This document shows, in pieces, positions 24,301-37,958 of a stretch of DNA of 64,000 nucleotides. The notes beneath the pieces are model-generated. The model searched no databases. It saw nothing but the letters and a program-made list of their open reading frames with translations, and had not been told where the DNA came from. Source of the stretch: Membranipora membranacea (lineage: Eukaryota; Bryozoa; Gymnolaemata; Cheilostomatida; Membraniporidae). The stretch covers positions 10,125,501 through 10,189,500 of the forward strand of contig OU612070.1 in assembly GCA_914767715.1 (NCBI GenBank), given 5' to 3'. Each line of letters begins with the position of its first letter. Positions within the stretch are counted from its first letter, which is position 1. A program made the position numbers and the translations under genes.

Positions 24301-27300
24301 ACTTTTAAACATGCCTCTTGCAGAGCTTGCTTCAGTGAAGAGTCGCAATGAAGCCTCCACTAATCAGATGTCACAGCTAGAGACTATGCTGAGAGAGTTT
24401 AGAGATAGAGAGACAGATCAGACCGAGGCTCTCAAGGCTAAGGATAGTCAGGTCTGTCGTCTTCTTATGATCAATTGTTACTCTCATCATTAATGTGTTA
24501 AACTATACAATGATGGTACATACAACTACCATCCATGATAGATCCACTATCACCCCCAGACCTAACAAAGAGATCGTATCACATCCTATTATCTGGACTG
24601 CAAATGATTGGTCAACCTTATTTATGTAGCATAGAGCATGTTGGAGCTCAGTATATATATTCCCCATATTGGGGTATAATCATAGATTTAATATTATTCA
24701 GTTTATGGGTATAATATATACATATAACATTTATTTGGATAATACTAATTTGTTGAGAATAGTTTACAGAATACCCAAAAATGAAAAGAAAAAGAGTCAC
24801 AAATATCTATAACATATATCATGTTTGTTTTACTTTTATTACCAAAGTATTTATAAAATAAATGATATATTCATATATCATTTATCGTTCACTATCACTA
24901 TCATAATATGTGATTGCAGGTGGCTATACTGAGAGTCAGAATGGAAGAGATAGAGGGTGAACTAAACTCAAAGTCATCGCGGCTCAGAGAACTCGAGAGC
25001 GACAGAAACAGAATACTCCAGGATCACTCAGACTCCAGCGGCCTTCACAGCCAGGCTCTGGAGTCACTCAAGGTCTGTAGTGTGAAAATCCTGGGGGGTC
25101 TTTCGATTAGAAACAGCCAATGCCGCAATCTGATTACTCACTCAGTGAGTGAGCGACACCTGCTAGGCTCTCGCTTTCAAATAGCTCAGGCATTGATGGA
25201 ACTAAATACATTCTGAGTGAACGATTAGGGAGCGATTTTGTCTTATTGAAAGACCAAGTGGGTAATAATTTTGAGCGATGTGATAGCGAGCACTTGCTTT
25301 AGTAAAGCATTGCTTTTTCTAATGGAGAGACCCCCTGTATACGAACCAGAATTAGAGCTTTTGTCAATCCTAAAAACAGAAAGTGTTATCCATTCAGTAT
25401 TACAAAGGTTTTGAATAAATAAGCATCTACTTGATGGTCTTCTTGGGTCACCTTTCACCGCCGTGGTCCTGCGTGAGTGGCGGGTTTCTGCTCGATCCCA
25501 AGTTCCACCAAACTCCTCCATGGCACTCGCTCGATCTTCAGCATTTGATTGATAACTGGCCTGAAATCACACAAACTTGTAGTTTCTCAGTAAGTTTTAC
25601 CAGGGAGGTGTAACCATTCTCCCTGGTAAAACCAGCTTAGGCAAAATTTCACCAAGCTTTCTATCATAATAATATTATGAGTAGATAACTCTAATATGGG
25701 TAGGGCTAGTATAGAGATTAATTGAGATGCAGGTAAGTTATTGTGAGAATTCTTACAGGTGAAGTTAGCAGAAGCTGAGAGTAAGCTTAAGATGGATCAG
25801 GAGCACCTGCAGAAATCACAACGAGAAAGTCTCGACAGACAGAATAAACTGGAGACAGATCAACAAGCCCCGTCTGAAACTATAGTACAACTACAGAAGA
25901 AAGTGGCAGACGAAAAACGTCAGTTAATTATTGGTTTAGTGAGTCTACCCCCATTGAGTCAGTGTGCCAATTTCTCTTGGTTTTCTGTTAGGTTTGTTCC
26001 CTTAGCCTTTGTCCAGAAGGGGGACGTCTGCAAGGCAGCAAAGTACCAGCCAGACTACACTCCCAGCTGAGCGTCATCCCTTTATTTGTGATAATTTCTA
26101 TGTTAACAATGTCGCCCTTCAACTTTTATTATTGTATCAAGTATGAACCCTCACAGTATTTGAAGCCATCCCAAGCTGCTGGAGGCTTAACAGCGGTATT
26201 GGAGCAACAAGAAAGGCAGGGAAGTTAGATCAAACTTGATTTACTAACTTATGTGGTTGAGGTTATGTGTTTATGTTGGATGAGTCTTGAGTTTTTACCC
26301 TCCCCTACCTCCCCACGAGTAAGTGAAGAAAAGCAAGCTGGCATTTTACAAACAATCTCGTAAGTTTTGTCATAGCGTATTTGTTTTCCCATTCTGTGCA
26401 TAAGAGGTTAGTAACTGAGTTTTTGTTTTATTTCACAGATAAAAATGGGACACTCTCTCAGCAGCTCAAACATTCCAAACTCAACGCAGAGACAGTGAAA
26501 CAAGAGTTAACGGATTATAAGGAGAAGGCAACTCGTATTCTACAGGTTCGTCATATCATCAGTATTACACAATTACCCAGGCAATGTACAAGGATGTTGA
26601 CATGACAAATATTATCCTAAATTTGCCAAAGGCCTATTGAAAGACTTAAAGAGTTGGGGTTTTGTTTGAGGCTTCTGAGGGAGGGTTTGAAGCTAGGGTC
26701 TTGAGTGGGGGTTTTGTGGCATGCTTTACCGCAGCAGGGGTTACAAGGGAAGGGAAGGTATGGGTCTGATCAAGGGTTTGAAGCTAGGATATAGTTTCAG
26801 ACTCTAATTGTTAGTTCCTCTCATCGTCACATATCTTATAAGGTAACATATACTTCTTCTGGTACTTCACTCATTTTTTTACTGCTTTTTTGTTGTAGTC
26901 TAAAGATAAACTGATAACTTCATTGAAAGATGGGGGTGAGGGAGGACTAAGTTCTGATCTTAATGCTGGAATCAGTGCAGAGATAGAACAGGAGAAATCT
27001 CTACTCAGGCAGGAACTTCAACAGTCTGCCTCTAATGTAGAATCTCTACGTATGGAAGTCCAGGTGAGCTCATTGCTTAGATCTGTGCTGCTTCATTGCA
27101 CGTGTTTTAAAGAATGAGTAGTTAAACATAATGTATGGAGTAAGGAGTTAGTATGAAGTTAGGCTGACGCTTTGCTATTAGCTCTTATGATAGGGCATTA
27201 GTTATAAAGTACTGTGTTGGCTGCACAGTCTCAAAATGGCTCACACAAAGTTCTAATTAAGCTGACATCAACCGAAATATCTAGCACACAAGTTTGATAT

Positions 27301-30300
27301 GTCATATCTTTCTTCCCGATTGGATGCCTTCTCTGATAAACATAAACATCTCATTCGTTCATTGGTCAATTTATACTAACCTTGTTTTAGGATTTGGAGA
27401 CACAGTTACAAGCGGATCATGAAGAGTCAAGAGAAACGATTGAGAACTTGGAGGAGAGATTAACAAGAGAACAAAATAAATACAGAGATCTCGAAACAGG
27501 TACTCAAAGACCCATGCATCAGGGCAGGTGGGATGTACCCTCCAACCCTCCCTGCATCCAAAATGGGCCAAATTTATTTAGAATAGACTTGGAGTTATTC
27601 TCACATGATGTTAAGGGAGACAAGTTGAAAGTACCCAGCTATGATTTGAAATCATGCACTAGCTATCATTTAGTCCCCCCCCCCCAAACTGGCTTAAATA
27701 AACCACTCGAATCGAATCATAAGATCATGCACATTTGTGCGGATACACCAATTAGAAAATAGATGATGTTTATGAATTGGAACGTGAACACAGATAATCT
27801 TGCATGCACATATAAATAGTCTAACATCTACTACATTGGATTATTTTTCAGAATTGAAACAGCGAGATGAAGAATTGAAGTACACACAAGAACAAAGTAT
27901 GACACATAAAACTACCCTACAGCAACAGATCAGCGAGCGAGATACGGAGATAGAGAAACTCAGAAATCAGGTTAGATATCGATGACACTTTTACGAAGTC
28001 ATCTGTTGGTATACAGCTAAATGAGGTTTAATGTACCAGAGTTCATATAAGGATATCGAAAGCACCTAATATTGCGCATCGATAGATCTCTGAAAGCTGA
28101 TCAGGTTGGGCTTTACAAGCGCAATGTTAAAGCTGTTGTAGAGCATTGGGATTGTGTTTGCTTGGGTACAAAAATATGGCAAATTACATGCCAATTATCA
28201 TGTCTTTTAAAGATTTTCCCCAACTTGATTTCACCATGATCTAAAATTTTGTGCATTTCATACATATTTATATCTTGAGTGGTTGAGAAAAGTTGAGAAG
28301 AATTTTCCCTTTAGTGAAGCCAACAGTTTCAATAGTGACTAGAGGCTATTGAAAAGGTTGCCACAGTGCTCTTATATAGACTGAGACCTTCAATATGATA
28401 TCAAATATGGGGAGGCGCTACTTAAGCTTCAATCTGTAAAACAAGACAAGCCACCATTGGTGGACTCAGACTAAACCCTGGTTGAGGTCATACCCACCCA
28501 CATTGACATCTATCACTTAGCTTCAGTCCAAACGGTAATTGTCTGCGTGAGAATGATGTATAACCTTGGTTTGATGACGTAGACTTCAGTATGATTTCTT
28601 ATTGGTTCTTCTATAGTTGATGTCTAAGAAGTTGAGCACCGCTTCTGAGAGCGAGTTAGAGACGAGACTTCACCACCTTACAGAGAATCTAATACAGAAG
28701 CAGACACTCGTAGAGTCACTCAGCACTGAGAGAAACTCACTCAAACTTCAGCTAGAGAGGACCGACCAGCAGTGTCGTGATATGGAGGCTTCGGCACAGA
28801 GAGCTCTATCAGTCAGTATAAACACTTAGTAGTATTCAAATTCAGGAATTGGGTCTCATTCACAATTTGCTCACTCATCAATGTCTCTACATACGTTCGG
28901 AGTGGAAGTGATTTTTGTAATTTCTAATAATTCAAAAAGCAACGCTCCTTCTAATTGAAAGACACCACTGGGTAACTGACATGTACCCACCCCAATGCTA
29001 GAATGTGTCATAGGGGCGTCATACCGAATCCTATTGAGGCTGATAAATTGTCTACATGAATTGATTCACACTCGTTCAACCAGTGTAATAGATGGGTAGT
29101 ACCATAGACTTAATAATACTATTAGGTCTATGGGTAGTACTGATCAGCGCGAACACTTATAATGACACATGTAGCTTTGCCACTTGAGACAACTTTAACA
29201 TTTGGTTACAGAGTACGACAGTATATATGGGAGAAGAGGAAGGCGTAAGGCAGAGAGGTCACGTCCCTGCATTTCTAAAAGAGTCACCCAACGATCCTGA
29301 GTTTACAAAAAAAGTCAAACAAGCAGCAAACACCATCGACAAGTTCAGGTAAGTGATTGGTCAATGCATGTAACCTTTAAGTTGGTGAATGGTTAGTCTG
29401 ACCTGAGATCACGAGCTTCATGCATGAGAAGCTGTCTAGCCTCTCTCTGAGTATTGACATCAAAATAATGGTATTATCAACTAGTGTGATTTGTATAGAA
29501 GCTGATATCAATCAATGCATAACTGCTCGATTTTTAGCTTGGTCAAGTTACTGACACAAAGTTTTTTACTGATGGCATATCTTATAATATTAGAATTTTT
29601 TAAATATGATCGTTAGAATCAGCTTAATATTAGAATCTGATGTGCTCCCATCCCTAGTTACTAAATATTTATACTTTGGGAGGTCCCTCTTGAAAATCCG
29701 TTTTAAAGTTAGTGCCATCACAGAATTGGGAGATAAGTCAATTCGTAATAAATGTGTACCGGTATAATAGTGATATTATTATATCGACTGGTGGTACAAT
29801 TGTGAGTCGTCTTCTCATGATTGACTTAGTTCAAGGAGAAGGCAACTCCATGTGTCAAACTAGATTTGGAATATTTGTGAACTCAAGATGATATTTACAA
29901 ACTTGAGATCACACAATTACCCTCTTGAGTTGTCTATCCTGAATTTGCGTTTAATTTATCAGGGGATATAACCAGGGGTTGTCATTGCATCTTTGCATCA
30001 TTGTTCATATTTGTAACTGTATATAGTATGTGCCATGTGACATACTGAACATTCATCATTGTTTTTATCTGTTTGTAGTATTCGACTTGGAATATTCCTG
30101 AGGAGGTACCCGATAGCCAGAGTCTTCGTCATCATATATATGGTAAGGAAATGATCTTATTCAGTGCCTCTTTGTGTCAAAAACTGCACCTAACTTGTAC
30201 TCTTCTCCAAGTTAACATATCCAGATGGCTTTCGTTGGTAAATGAATAGGTTTGTTTTGTCACACAAAAATAATATAGTCGTGGGTGTTTGACTTTCTGA

Positions 30301-30795
30301 AGTCCTGCACATTTTTGCTGCGATGAAGCTGCTCCCATTAGACTGGTCCGCTGCCGGCAGCGGATCTGCTGATTGGTGCGGACGTCTTGTGAAAGTGAAA
30401 TGAACTCGATCTCCTCTGCTTTTTCCAAAACGTGGGAATTTTCACCAGAATGATTCAAGTACAGTCTTTTCAATCTTTTCAATGAAATATCAAAATTGAA
30501 ATTGAACATGTTCAGATCTGGCTAGAACAATATCCTATACAATAGACCTATATCTATATGTCCTCTTTTTCAATGATAGACCATAATTCCCATGAGGCTG
30601 TGTCACCACTCATGCATACTGGTTGACACCATAACCATGACCTAATTGAGATTCTTTCTTGTGTTCTTATTGCAGATACTGCTACACTTATGGACTATGG
30701 TAGTACTTATGACATACCAACCAGAAATGCATGGATCTGAGCACGGCCATATGCCTGTACCAATGCAGGACAATGTGAATAGTATACCCAAATAG
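21326..30795 (+). CDS. GOLGA5: Golgin-84 (GOLGA5), unit 1, apparently intact
   Basis: Golgi-membrane coiled-coil tether. Proposed exons: 21326-21493, 23085-23200, 23768-23934, 24324-24451, 24920-25072, 25759-25933, 26439-26545, 26899-27063, 27391-27499, 27852-27970, 28617-28811, 29212-29348, 30079-30142 and 30676-30795. They total 1923 nt (640 residues plus stop) and join in frame. Human golgin-84 is about 730 residues. Recognisable conserved stretches are LKNEVQSLN, KEKATRILQSKDKLI, LRNQLMSKKLS, LIQKQTLVESLSTERNSL and the IRLGIFLRRYPIARVFVIIY tail anchor. The N-terminal exon is least certain: it has LLEFVDEDL where vertebrate proteins have an acidic DELLFDF-like motif, and the usual extreme N-terminus was not found. 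Exon 2 keeps frame only with the acceptor at 23083-23084; the better-looking acceptor at 23069-23070 does not fit the preceding phase. Confidence 0.85.
23413..23488. repeat. Perfect 21-bp hairpin in golgin intron (unit 1 only)
   Basis: Left arm 23413-23433, right arm 23468-23488, 34-nt loop; the arms are exact reverse complements and themselves contain GGTACT twice. It lies in the segment absent from unit 2. It could be a small inverted-repeat element or a stem-loop in the transcript. Confidence 0.7.
25091..25337. mobile_element. Small inverted-repeat element (MITE-like) in golgin intron
   Basis: A 247-bp stretch begins CTGGGGGGTCTTTCGATTAG and ends CTAATGGAGAGACCCCCTG, imperfect inverted repeats of about 20 bp. 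It starts 18 bp after the donor of exon 24920-25072. No target duplication is evident. The copy in unit 2 is at 56035-56280. Confidence 0.5.
25594..25632. repeat. Perfect 14-bp stem hairpin in golgin intron
   Basis: GTTTTACCAGGGAG (25594-25607) pairs exactly with CTCCCTGGTAAAAC (25619-25632) across an 11-nt loop. In unit 2 (56537-56575) the stem is unchanged and one loop base differs. Confidence 0.7.
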
Positions 30796-31439
30796 CATCA
30801 GCTATAAACATAAGAATACTCCCCTGGTAATGAGTATGGAAGGGTGGGTATGGGTGGTTGGTTGTTATTTCAACTTGAGCTTCCAGATAATTGGCTGAAA
30901 TTTTGTCATTAAAGGGTCTTTCACCAATTTGCAAACATAGGCAAACGGTCGTTACGAATGTACTATAAATATTTACTCAAACAAGACTCAGATTTTTTAT
31001 TTTTCTGGGCTTCAACAACTCCATCAATTTCTTTCTGGTTATATATGAGAAAAATAATAGCATTATATTGTTTTATGCTATTCCACAGCTGCATAATTAT
31101 TTTCTAAACAAACTTGAGGCACCCTTTGTCAAGCAGCCGAAGTTTAAAAAATTGTATCAATCATAAAACTAGAAATGCGCAAAGAAACACTGCCCTTCAT
31201 ATTTCCCTTTCGTCTCGATGCGTCACAGAACACTTTTTATTTATTTATTATAATCATCTGATATGCACCCCAAATGTGGATTAAAATACATTTGTGCAAA
31301 TAATGTTAGACTGTCAAATCTTTGACTTGTCGTACAGTTGATTGTTGATTAGCTCTCCGCCAGATGATCAAGGACTGGTCCACAGATGGGGGAGGGGAAG
31401 TCTGCATGGTAAGCCTTTTAATGCAGCCACTAGCAAAGC

Positions 31440-32621
31440 CATAGTTCCTGATTTTGGGCTTGGTGTGGGTGGGGGTAGGGGGTGGGAAGGATGGAAGCTC
31501 TATTTGCTTTGCAGTTGCGAATTTGGCTGCACATACACTTTTAACTGCCAATGTTGGATCATTCATCATACCTGAAACACTTTCTGATTGGTTTGGTCAT
31601 GTAAAGATACTCATCAGCTTTACAAAAACAAACTAAAGTTCATTATGTAACCAGCCTAAGCTGGAGACTCGTTTCAACTCCAGACAAGTTGTCACTGCTC
31701 TCATCTGCAGGATTAGGTTCAGTCCAATTTCAGGGGACAATAGAGTGATTTACTCTTCAAACAGGGGATCCAGGGTGCAGTATTGTGTCGAGGAGTGTAT
31801 TTGTTGCAGCTTCTGGCCACCTCCCAACATCTTTATGGGGCGTTGGCTGTCCGTGATTGGTCTGGGGGATTTGGGCCCGCCCTGGTCTTTGTGTTGGTGT
31901 GTTCCCTGTATATCTGGCAAAACTTATCCTGGTTCAGTGTAGTTTTACATGTGAAAGAAGGCAGTTCACTTTATTATGAACTCAGATCAGTTAGATCAAG
32001 ATATTATATACAAAAGCAGTTTAGAGGAAAAAAGGCAGAAGGTATGAATATTAACCTTATCATTTTATTACAACATGCATTCCTCATTCAAGGATTACAT
32101 ACCTTGAATTGTGTAAGGCTTAATCTGACACCTTATTATTGTAAATTTTGGAAATAATACTTTATTTTAAAAGCTGTAAGTAAGAGTATAAAGTTGACTT
32201 TTTGAGAACTGTGTTATGCGTTTATATAACATAGTCATATAGTCATTGTTTGTGTAAATCTTTTATAGATTTCACGGTGTGAATATCGGTAAAGCTCGAC
32301 AATAAATATTATAAATTGTACGACAAAAGTCCAAGTTCCATCAGTAAAAATCCCAAGTCACATAATCCCCTAAGCTGAAAGTCTAACGATAGGGAATCGA
32401 TAAAGGTCATATTGACACATTTCAAAGCAACATGCCAACAATATGTTCCATCCAATCAGAAAGTAGTGTTAGGGGTATGATAAATGATCCAACTTTGGCA
32501 GTTAAAAGTGTATGTGCAGCCAAATTCGCAACTGCAAAGCAAATAGAGCTTCCATCCTTCCCACCCCCCATCCCCCCCCACCCACACCAAGCCCAAGATC
32601 AGGAACTGCAGCAGTTCTATG
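31440..32621. mobile_element. 1.18-kb non-autonomous inverted-repeat transposon with 8-bp TSD
   Basis: Element CATAG...CTATG flanked by AGCAAAGC (31432-31439 and 32622-32629). The ends are inverted repeats of about 130-145 bp (31440-31570; 32475-32621), including a G-rich GTGGGTGGGGG segment. Unit 0 shows the empty site at about 2762-2778 with one AGCAAAGC. The interior has short ORFs (for example 31783-32157) with no recognisable transposase. The 8-bp duplication fits hAT, P or some Mutator/Merlin-like families; the long arms favour a Mutator-like or foldback type, but class is not proven. The following copy (62406 to about 63506) has lost its right end. Confidence 0.8.
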
Positions 32622-32764
32622 AGCAAAGCAAAGAAGTGTCCGGTCCTAATGCACGGTCACAAGGATGGCACAATTCCTCATACGCCTCCACGCTATGTAA
32701 ACTAAAAGTTCTATTTATGGAAATTTAGTCCCTAACCACTATCCCTGGATAGCGTCAGTTAAAT

Positions 32765-34174
32765 CCATAGAGTTATTATATACTCTAGAGTGGACAATAT
32801 ACAGTGCTAAAAAACGTCCTACTTAATTATTGCGAAATCCATGACACAACACAATCTGATTGTGCATGGCTAGTGCCTGTATCATATAACTTATCATTGA
32901 GAATATACGTATTGAGTATCGAAATTTAGATTTTTAGAGCGCTTAGATCCATTTTTCCGGAAATTTTTTTATGTGAAACTATGTGGATCACTTGCAGGTA
33001 TTCTCACTTTCAAATCTATGATGCAACAAAATCTGGTTGTGCGTGGATAGTGCATGAATCATTGACTTTATCATTGAAAATATTAGAATTTGACATACAA
33101 ATTTAGTTTATGGAGCACTTACAGCCATATTTTTCAGAGAATCTCACATGTAACATCATTTACATCACCTGCAGGTATTTTCTCTTCCAGTCGGTATAAA
33201 AATTTTCTTATTCTCCCATTAAAATAAGCCAAATATAAACCGCAAACACATGAGCCTTAATTGCCATGGCAGGGCTAGCAGCTGTTTTCTGCCACGAGTC
33301 AATCCGGACAAGCATGTATCTTGAGTCGTCCATTAGACGTATTTTTGATACTCCGCGACTCAGCAGAAGAGCTTATGTATTTATTGATTTAAACTGCTGT
33401 GTTGCCTTGAATAGTTTCGGCAAAAAATAAATGGCCACCCCCCCCCCTCCCCAAGAGGGAATTAGGAGCTTTAAATGACATAGCCAAACCAAAACCCGAG
33501 ATCTTCAAGCTGAAAATGATTTAACCACGGGTTACTTGTACACCTTGTATAATTGGAAGTCATAATAGCAGACAGATAAAATGAACTCACTGAGGGTGTA
33601 ACATTTTAGTCAGAGAGACAAAGTTTAATGCCTGGCAACTGGCAGAAAACAGCTAGCCCTGTCATTGCGACTTAAGCTCATGTGTTTGCAGTTTATATTT
33701 GGCTTATTTTAATAGGAGAATAAGAAATTTTTTTATACTGACTGGGAGAGAAAATACCTGCAGGTGATGTAAATGGTGCTACATGTGAGATTCTCTGAAA
33801 AAAATGGCTATAAGTGTTCCATAAACTAAATTTGTATGTCAAATTCCAATATTTTCAATGATAAGGTCAATGATTCATGCGCTATCCACGCACAACCAGA
33901 TTTTTTTGCGTCATAGAATTGAAAGTGAGAATACCTGCAAGTGATCCACATAGTGTCACATAAAAAAATTCCCGAAAAATGGCTCTAAGCGCTCTAAAAA
34001 TCTAAATTTCCATACTCAATACGTATATTCTCAATGATAAGTTATATGATACAGGCACTAGCCATGCACAACCAGATTGTGTTGTGTCATGGATTTCGCA
34101 ATAGTTAAGTAGGACAAAAACTGATGCTATTTTTGTACACATTGTCCACTCCAGAGTACATAATAACTCTATGG
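32765..34174. mobile_element. 1.41-kb foldback element with >500-bp inverted arms and 6-bp TSD
   Basis: Starts CCATAGAGTTATTATATACT and ends AATAACTCTATGG, flanked by TTAAAT (32759-32764; 34175-34180). Left arm about 32765-33293 and right arm about 33632-34174 are imperfect inverse copies. Each arm contains two related units of about 170 bp, each including a TGCAGGTATT motif and a tract related to ATCATTGA. The unpaired centre holds a poly-C run. Unit 0 has the empty site GTTAAATCTGAG at 2902-2913. A second copy starts at 63595 and runs off the window. No transposase is encoded. Confidence 0.8.
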
Positions 34175-35850
34175 TTAAATCTGAGAGGCCGAGGACTTTG
34201 TACATCCCTGTGAAGGCAATGAACTAGGGGTTTAGTTCATTGGTGTGGGCACTGTTATGTATTACAGTTTTGTTATTATCCTTTAGTAGTTTCACTTAAT
34301 AAAGTGAAAGTCTTTTATGTTATCTATTACTTGATTGGTATTTCATTATTGTAAAGGCTCGTTTTATTGGCCTATTTTAATCATTCGTCTGCTTCCTTTT
34401 TGTTAGTTGTATATTAGATGTTAAACAAAGAATGCTTTGTTTAATAAGTTAAGAATAAATAAACGTGTTAGCTTAGGGTTTTAAAGCTAGCACAACCAAA
34501 TATATGTCCAATCCATGTAAAGCTCAGGCATTGGCTGTGTAGAATACATCAAGCGCAATCTAAGGCTAGTGTAAATATTTAGGCTGAGTTTAACATTGGT
34601 TGCCTAGCTAATGAAATTTTGTGTGACTTGGTGACCTGATAGCATTTAACTGACAGACTGCTGTTTCCTAGTACTTAACTATCATCTCGTCTACACACAT
34701 CGTGAACATCGCTGCTTTCTCAAGGAAGCTTTGCGTCAGATTTTGTGATTGAAGACTATATAGATGCTGATCTTGTCTAACAGATTCTACTTGATCTACG
34801 AATAAAACCGTGCTGTCAAAGTGTGTTCCCAGGGTAGACTTCAAACTCCTTCATCTGGGATAAACAAAATATTCATATGGAGGGTCACAGGACATTATCA
34901 CAGTTCTAGAATTACAGTCAGTCAGTGAGGACCCAAATCACCATCAGGTAATCGGACTTGTGTGTACTCAACCGATCACTGATCAGAAGAATGCAGTGAC
35001 CTTGAGCTACCATCTGTATTAAAGTCCAGACCGTACTAGCTACCTGCTATCTGATTATTAAATGGTGATTGTCTCCACGCTCTCCTGCATCATCATGAGA
35101 ACTTATGTCTCCAAATTGATATTTGAACTAGGTTACTGCAGTAGGGTCTAGGGTGTCAGTGGGCTCAATTTGAGCCACTTTCCAGCTGCATTTTGTTTAA
35201 GGGCGGCATATAGCAGAACGAATCTTACATTGACTGAGTACTTCTGCATAGGTGAAGAAGTTGAGAGACAACCCATAAATATTCTAAATATAGGTTTGTG
35301 AATGTGTAACATGGAAAATCAAGTTGCATTCTGTTGACAAAAAAAATACTGCCATGTGAACAACGCTGAGGTACGATGCCTGACTTTGACCATGTAGCTG
35401 AGGCTTTGCCAACAAGGTTCTACTCCATGATCATACACACCTAAAATAACGCCTTGATGAAATTAATAGTGTATTTTGGCTGAACTATTTTATTCATTGG
35501 TGTTAGATAACTAAATGTTCATTAGGTCTGCTGGTTTGATCTGGCATATTTCCAAAACAGATTTTGATTTATTAATATGTAATATAAGTTAAATCGGCCA
35601 GCAGGAGCTACAAATGTTTATTCATTGTAATATTATAATGACTCTATTACTCAGAGTCTGTGCTATCAATCTGTCAGACAAAGTCCGCCAATATAAACTC
35701 GCCACGGCCTACATACAATTTTCGGTATCGCGCCAGTGATGTAAAACTGTTGTGCATTGTCTCCAAAGCGCTGCTCGGACAAGAACCTTCACTTCAAGTA
35801 GATATTGAGTCACCTAGAGTCCTCGACGAACTGTTCACATTCTTTTTCAG

Positions 35851-37910
35851 GTATCAGCAATATCCACAGCCGACCCAGCTTATCTGTGGCATCAGCCGCC
35901 GAGATCGTTCAGAGAGAAACTGTTGTGGCAGCCATGCAATCAGTCAGTAAATTGACAGAGCAACAGGAAGACCTCCAGCCAAACACACCAAACAAGGCGG
36001 CGAGTGAAAAAAGTAAGTCCAGCATCATAACACTTAATAGAATTAATCTTGATGTGTATTATTTCTCTAGGCATATCTTTCTGAGCATAGCTTGTTTATG
36101 TCATGTGTTCTCAATTGGTATGATATATTTAGATGTACTATCCCTTTAAGGTCCACTCTAGGCATCTAGCATCCACAAATACAAATTGATTACTATAACT
36201 GAGTGACAACAATATATAAACTCACGCATCCAGCGTACAATCAACAAAGCTCATCTAAAAACGAAAGAAAATATTCTTGATGCTTGAGGCAAAGTAATAT
36301 AGGATATAAATGAACATGGAAGTCGCCTTATGTAGTTTGCGGCCCCCAAACACACTAAGTTTTATAATTAGCTGTATCATTCTATCCATTTGTGGTTACA
36401 GAGATCAGAGAAGAGAACGTGCCCATCAAACCTTCTGATGAGGTATCAAAAAGTCACAACAAAGAATCATTGACAGTGGCAGCAAACAAAGACGTAACGC
36501 CACCTATCCAAGGTGGGTTTACCAGACTCCGCATAACTTGTTATTGCCAAATTAAATATGTGCACCCCTTTGCCGTTGTCGAGTTATTAAATATGGCATG
36601 TAAAAGTTAGGTCCAGCTTTTTTTTGTAAGCTTGCATTGTGCACTACCTTTCAGCAAGGTAAGAAGAGCTGAGTTAAAGTCATCCTTGAGCTGCTTATTT
36701 TGGAGATTAGTCAAGTTGCGATTTTCGACTTGACTTGTTGTATATATGTGACTTGTTAGGCCTCTTAGTCTGTTGAAAAGTATCAATTGGTGAGACATAG
36801 CTATATAGCAGATACAACTTGGATTTATTGACTATAATATCTTGGAACAATATCCGCAATATATAGTTTTTTGCTGATGTCACATAAGCAGACAACTCCG
36901 CAAAAATATTCTAAACATATAAAAACACAACTATATAAAATGTAGTTGTGGTTTTTCCAGGGAGTTTGGGTTTTACATACTTAGAATGTTTGCGGTTACT
37001 ATCTTCTATAGATAGATCATAATATGATGAACCATCTGTTAAAAGTTGAGACTCAAAGTCCGAAGTGCTGCACAAAAACAGAATCTCAATCTCAATTATA
37101 ATACCGACAACAACTTTTCTAGCTGTAATAAGGTGACCTGCTTTCAAAAAGTTGTCCCGATATGTTCTTGGCAGCTTTCCATAGTGTATACTATGGTGAT
37201 ATGTTGTCATCAACTTTGGGCATGCATCATGCTATGTTTCTCTTGTTCAGCATGGTGGAACACAGTTTTTTCTACCACTTCTGAGATAATAAAACACGTG
37301 GGAGTTCCTTGAAGAGGGGAGGGGGCACGAGGCAACTACTATCATCACCAATTTAACTCTATTGGTAAGAATAGATGTCCTAGCGAGGGTAGGGTTGATG
37401 ATACTTTGGTATCTAGAAAAGCACCTTTTTATTGACAACACAGATGAATTTTGTATTGGCAGACAGTAATCACAATGACTCAGCACAGATGAATTCTTTA
37501 GGGGAAAAGACTCACAGACAAACATCTGTGGCTGAATCTTCACCTGTCTCTGTGATACTAACCTTTTGCTACTCTCCTAGTCCTTGCCAGAGTGAGGACT
37601 TGAAAAATCAGCTTTGTATTTCTTTTTTTCTTTTCACAGACTTTGAGGAGCGATACATCATAGAGTTCAAACGTGATTATTATCTGAACACTAAGTATGA
37701 TCTGGATGTACAAGTACCACATATTGGACGCCTGGCAGATCACTACAGAAAACGGTACTCGAGCACTAAACACTGGGCAGATTGTGTAAAGGTATGTCAA
37801 GATAGGCATTGCCCGCTACAATGATATTTGATATATGTATTTAGATGTAATGTATACATGTAAGAACACAGATGTGTATCCCGGTACAGGCGATGAGACA
37901 ATCTTTTTTT

Positions 37911-37958
<48 letters not shown>

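Larger units (their letters stand above)
30796..35850. other. Intergenic region, unit 1 golgin to unit 2 NTase/TPR gene
   Basis: It contains the two large inverted-repeat elements listed separately and, at about 34253-34535, a further insertion relative to unit 0 bounded by GGGCACT and AGGCATT. This has no ORF but includes an AATAAATAAA motif. The last stretch, about 35660-35850, has an open frame that includes VKLLCIVSKALLGQEP. It could belong to an upstream exon of the NTase/TPR gene, but the matching stretch in unit 1 (6140-6243) contains stops. No other gene is supported. Confidence 0.55.

Noticed and set aside
31306-31575. Overlapping ORFs on both strands in the terminal repeat of the 1.18-kb element
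   Set aside because: They follow from G-rich terminal-repeat composition and reappear in inverted form at the other end (32432-32728); no transposase motif.
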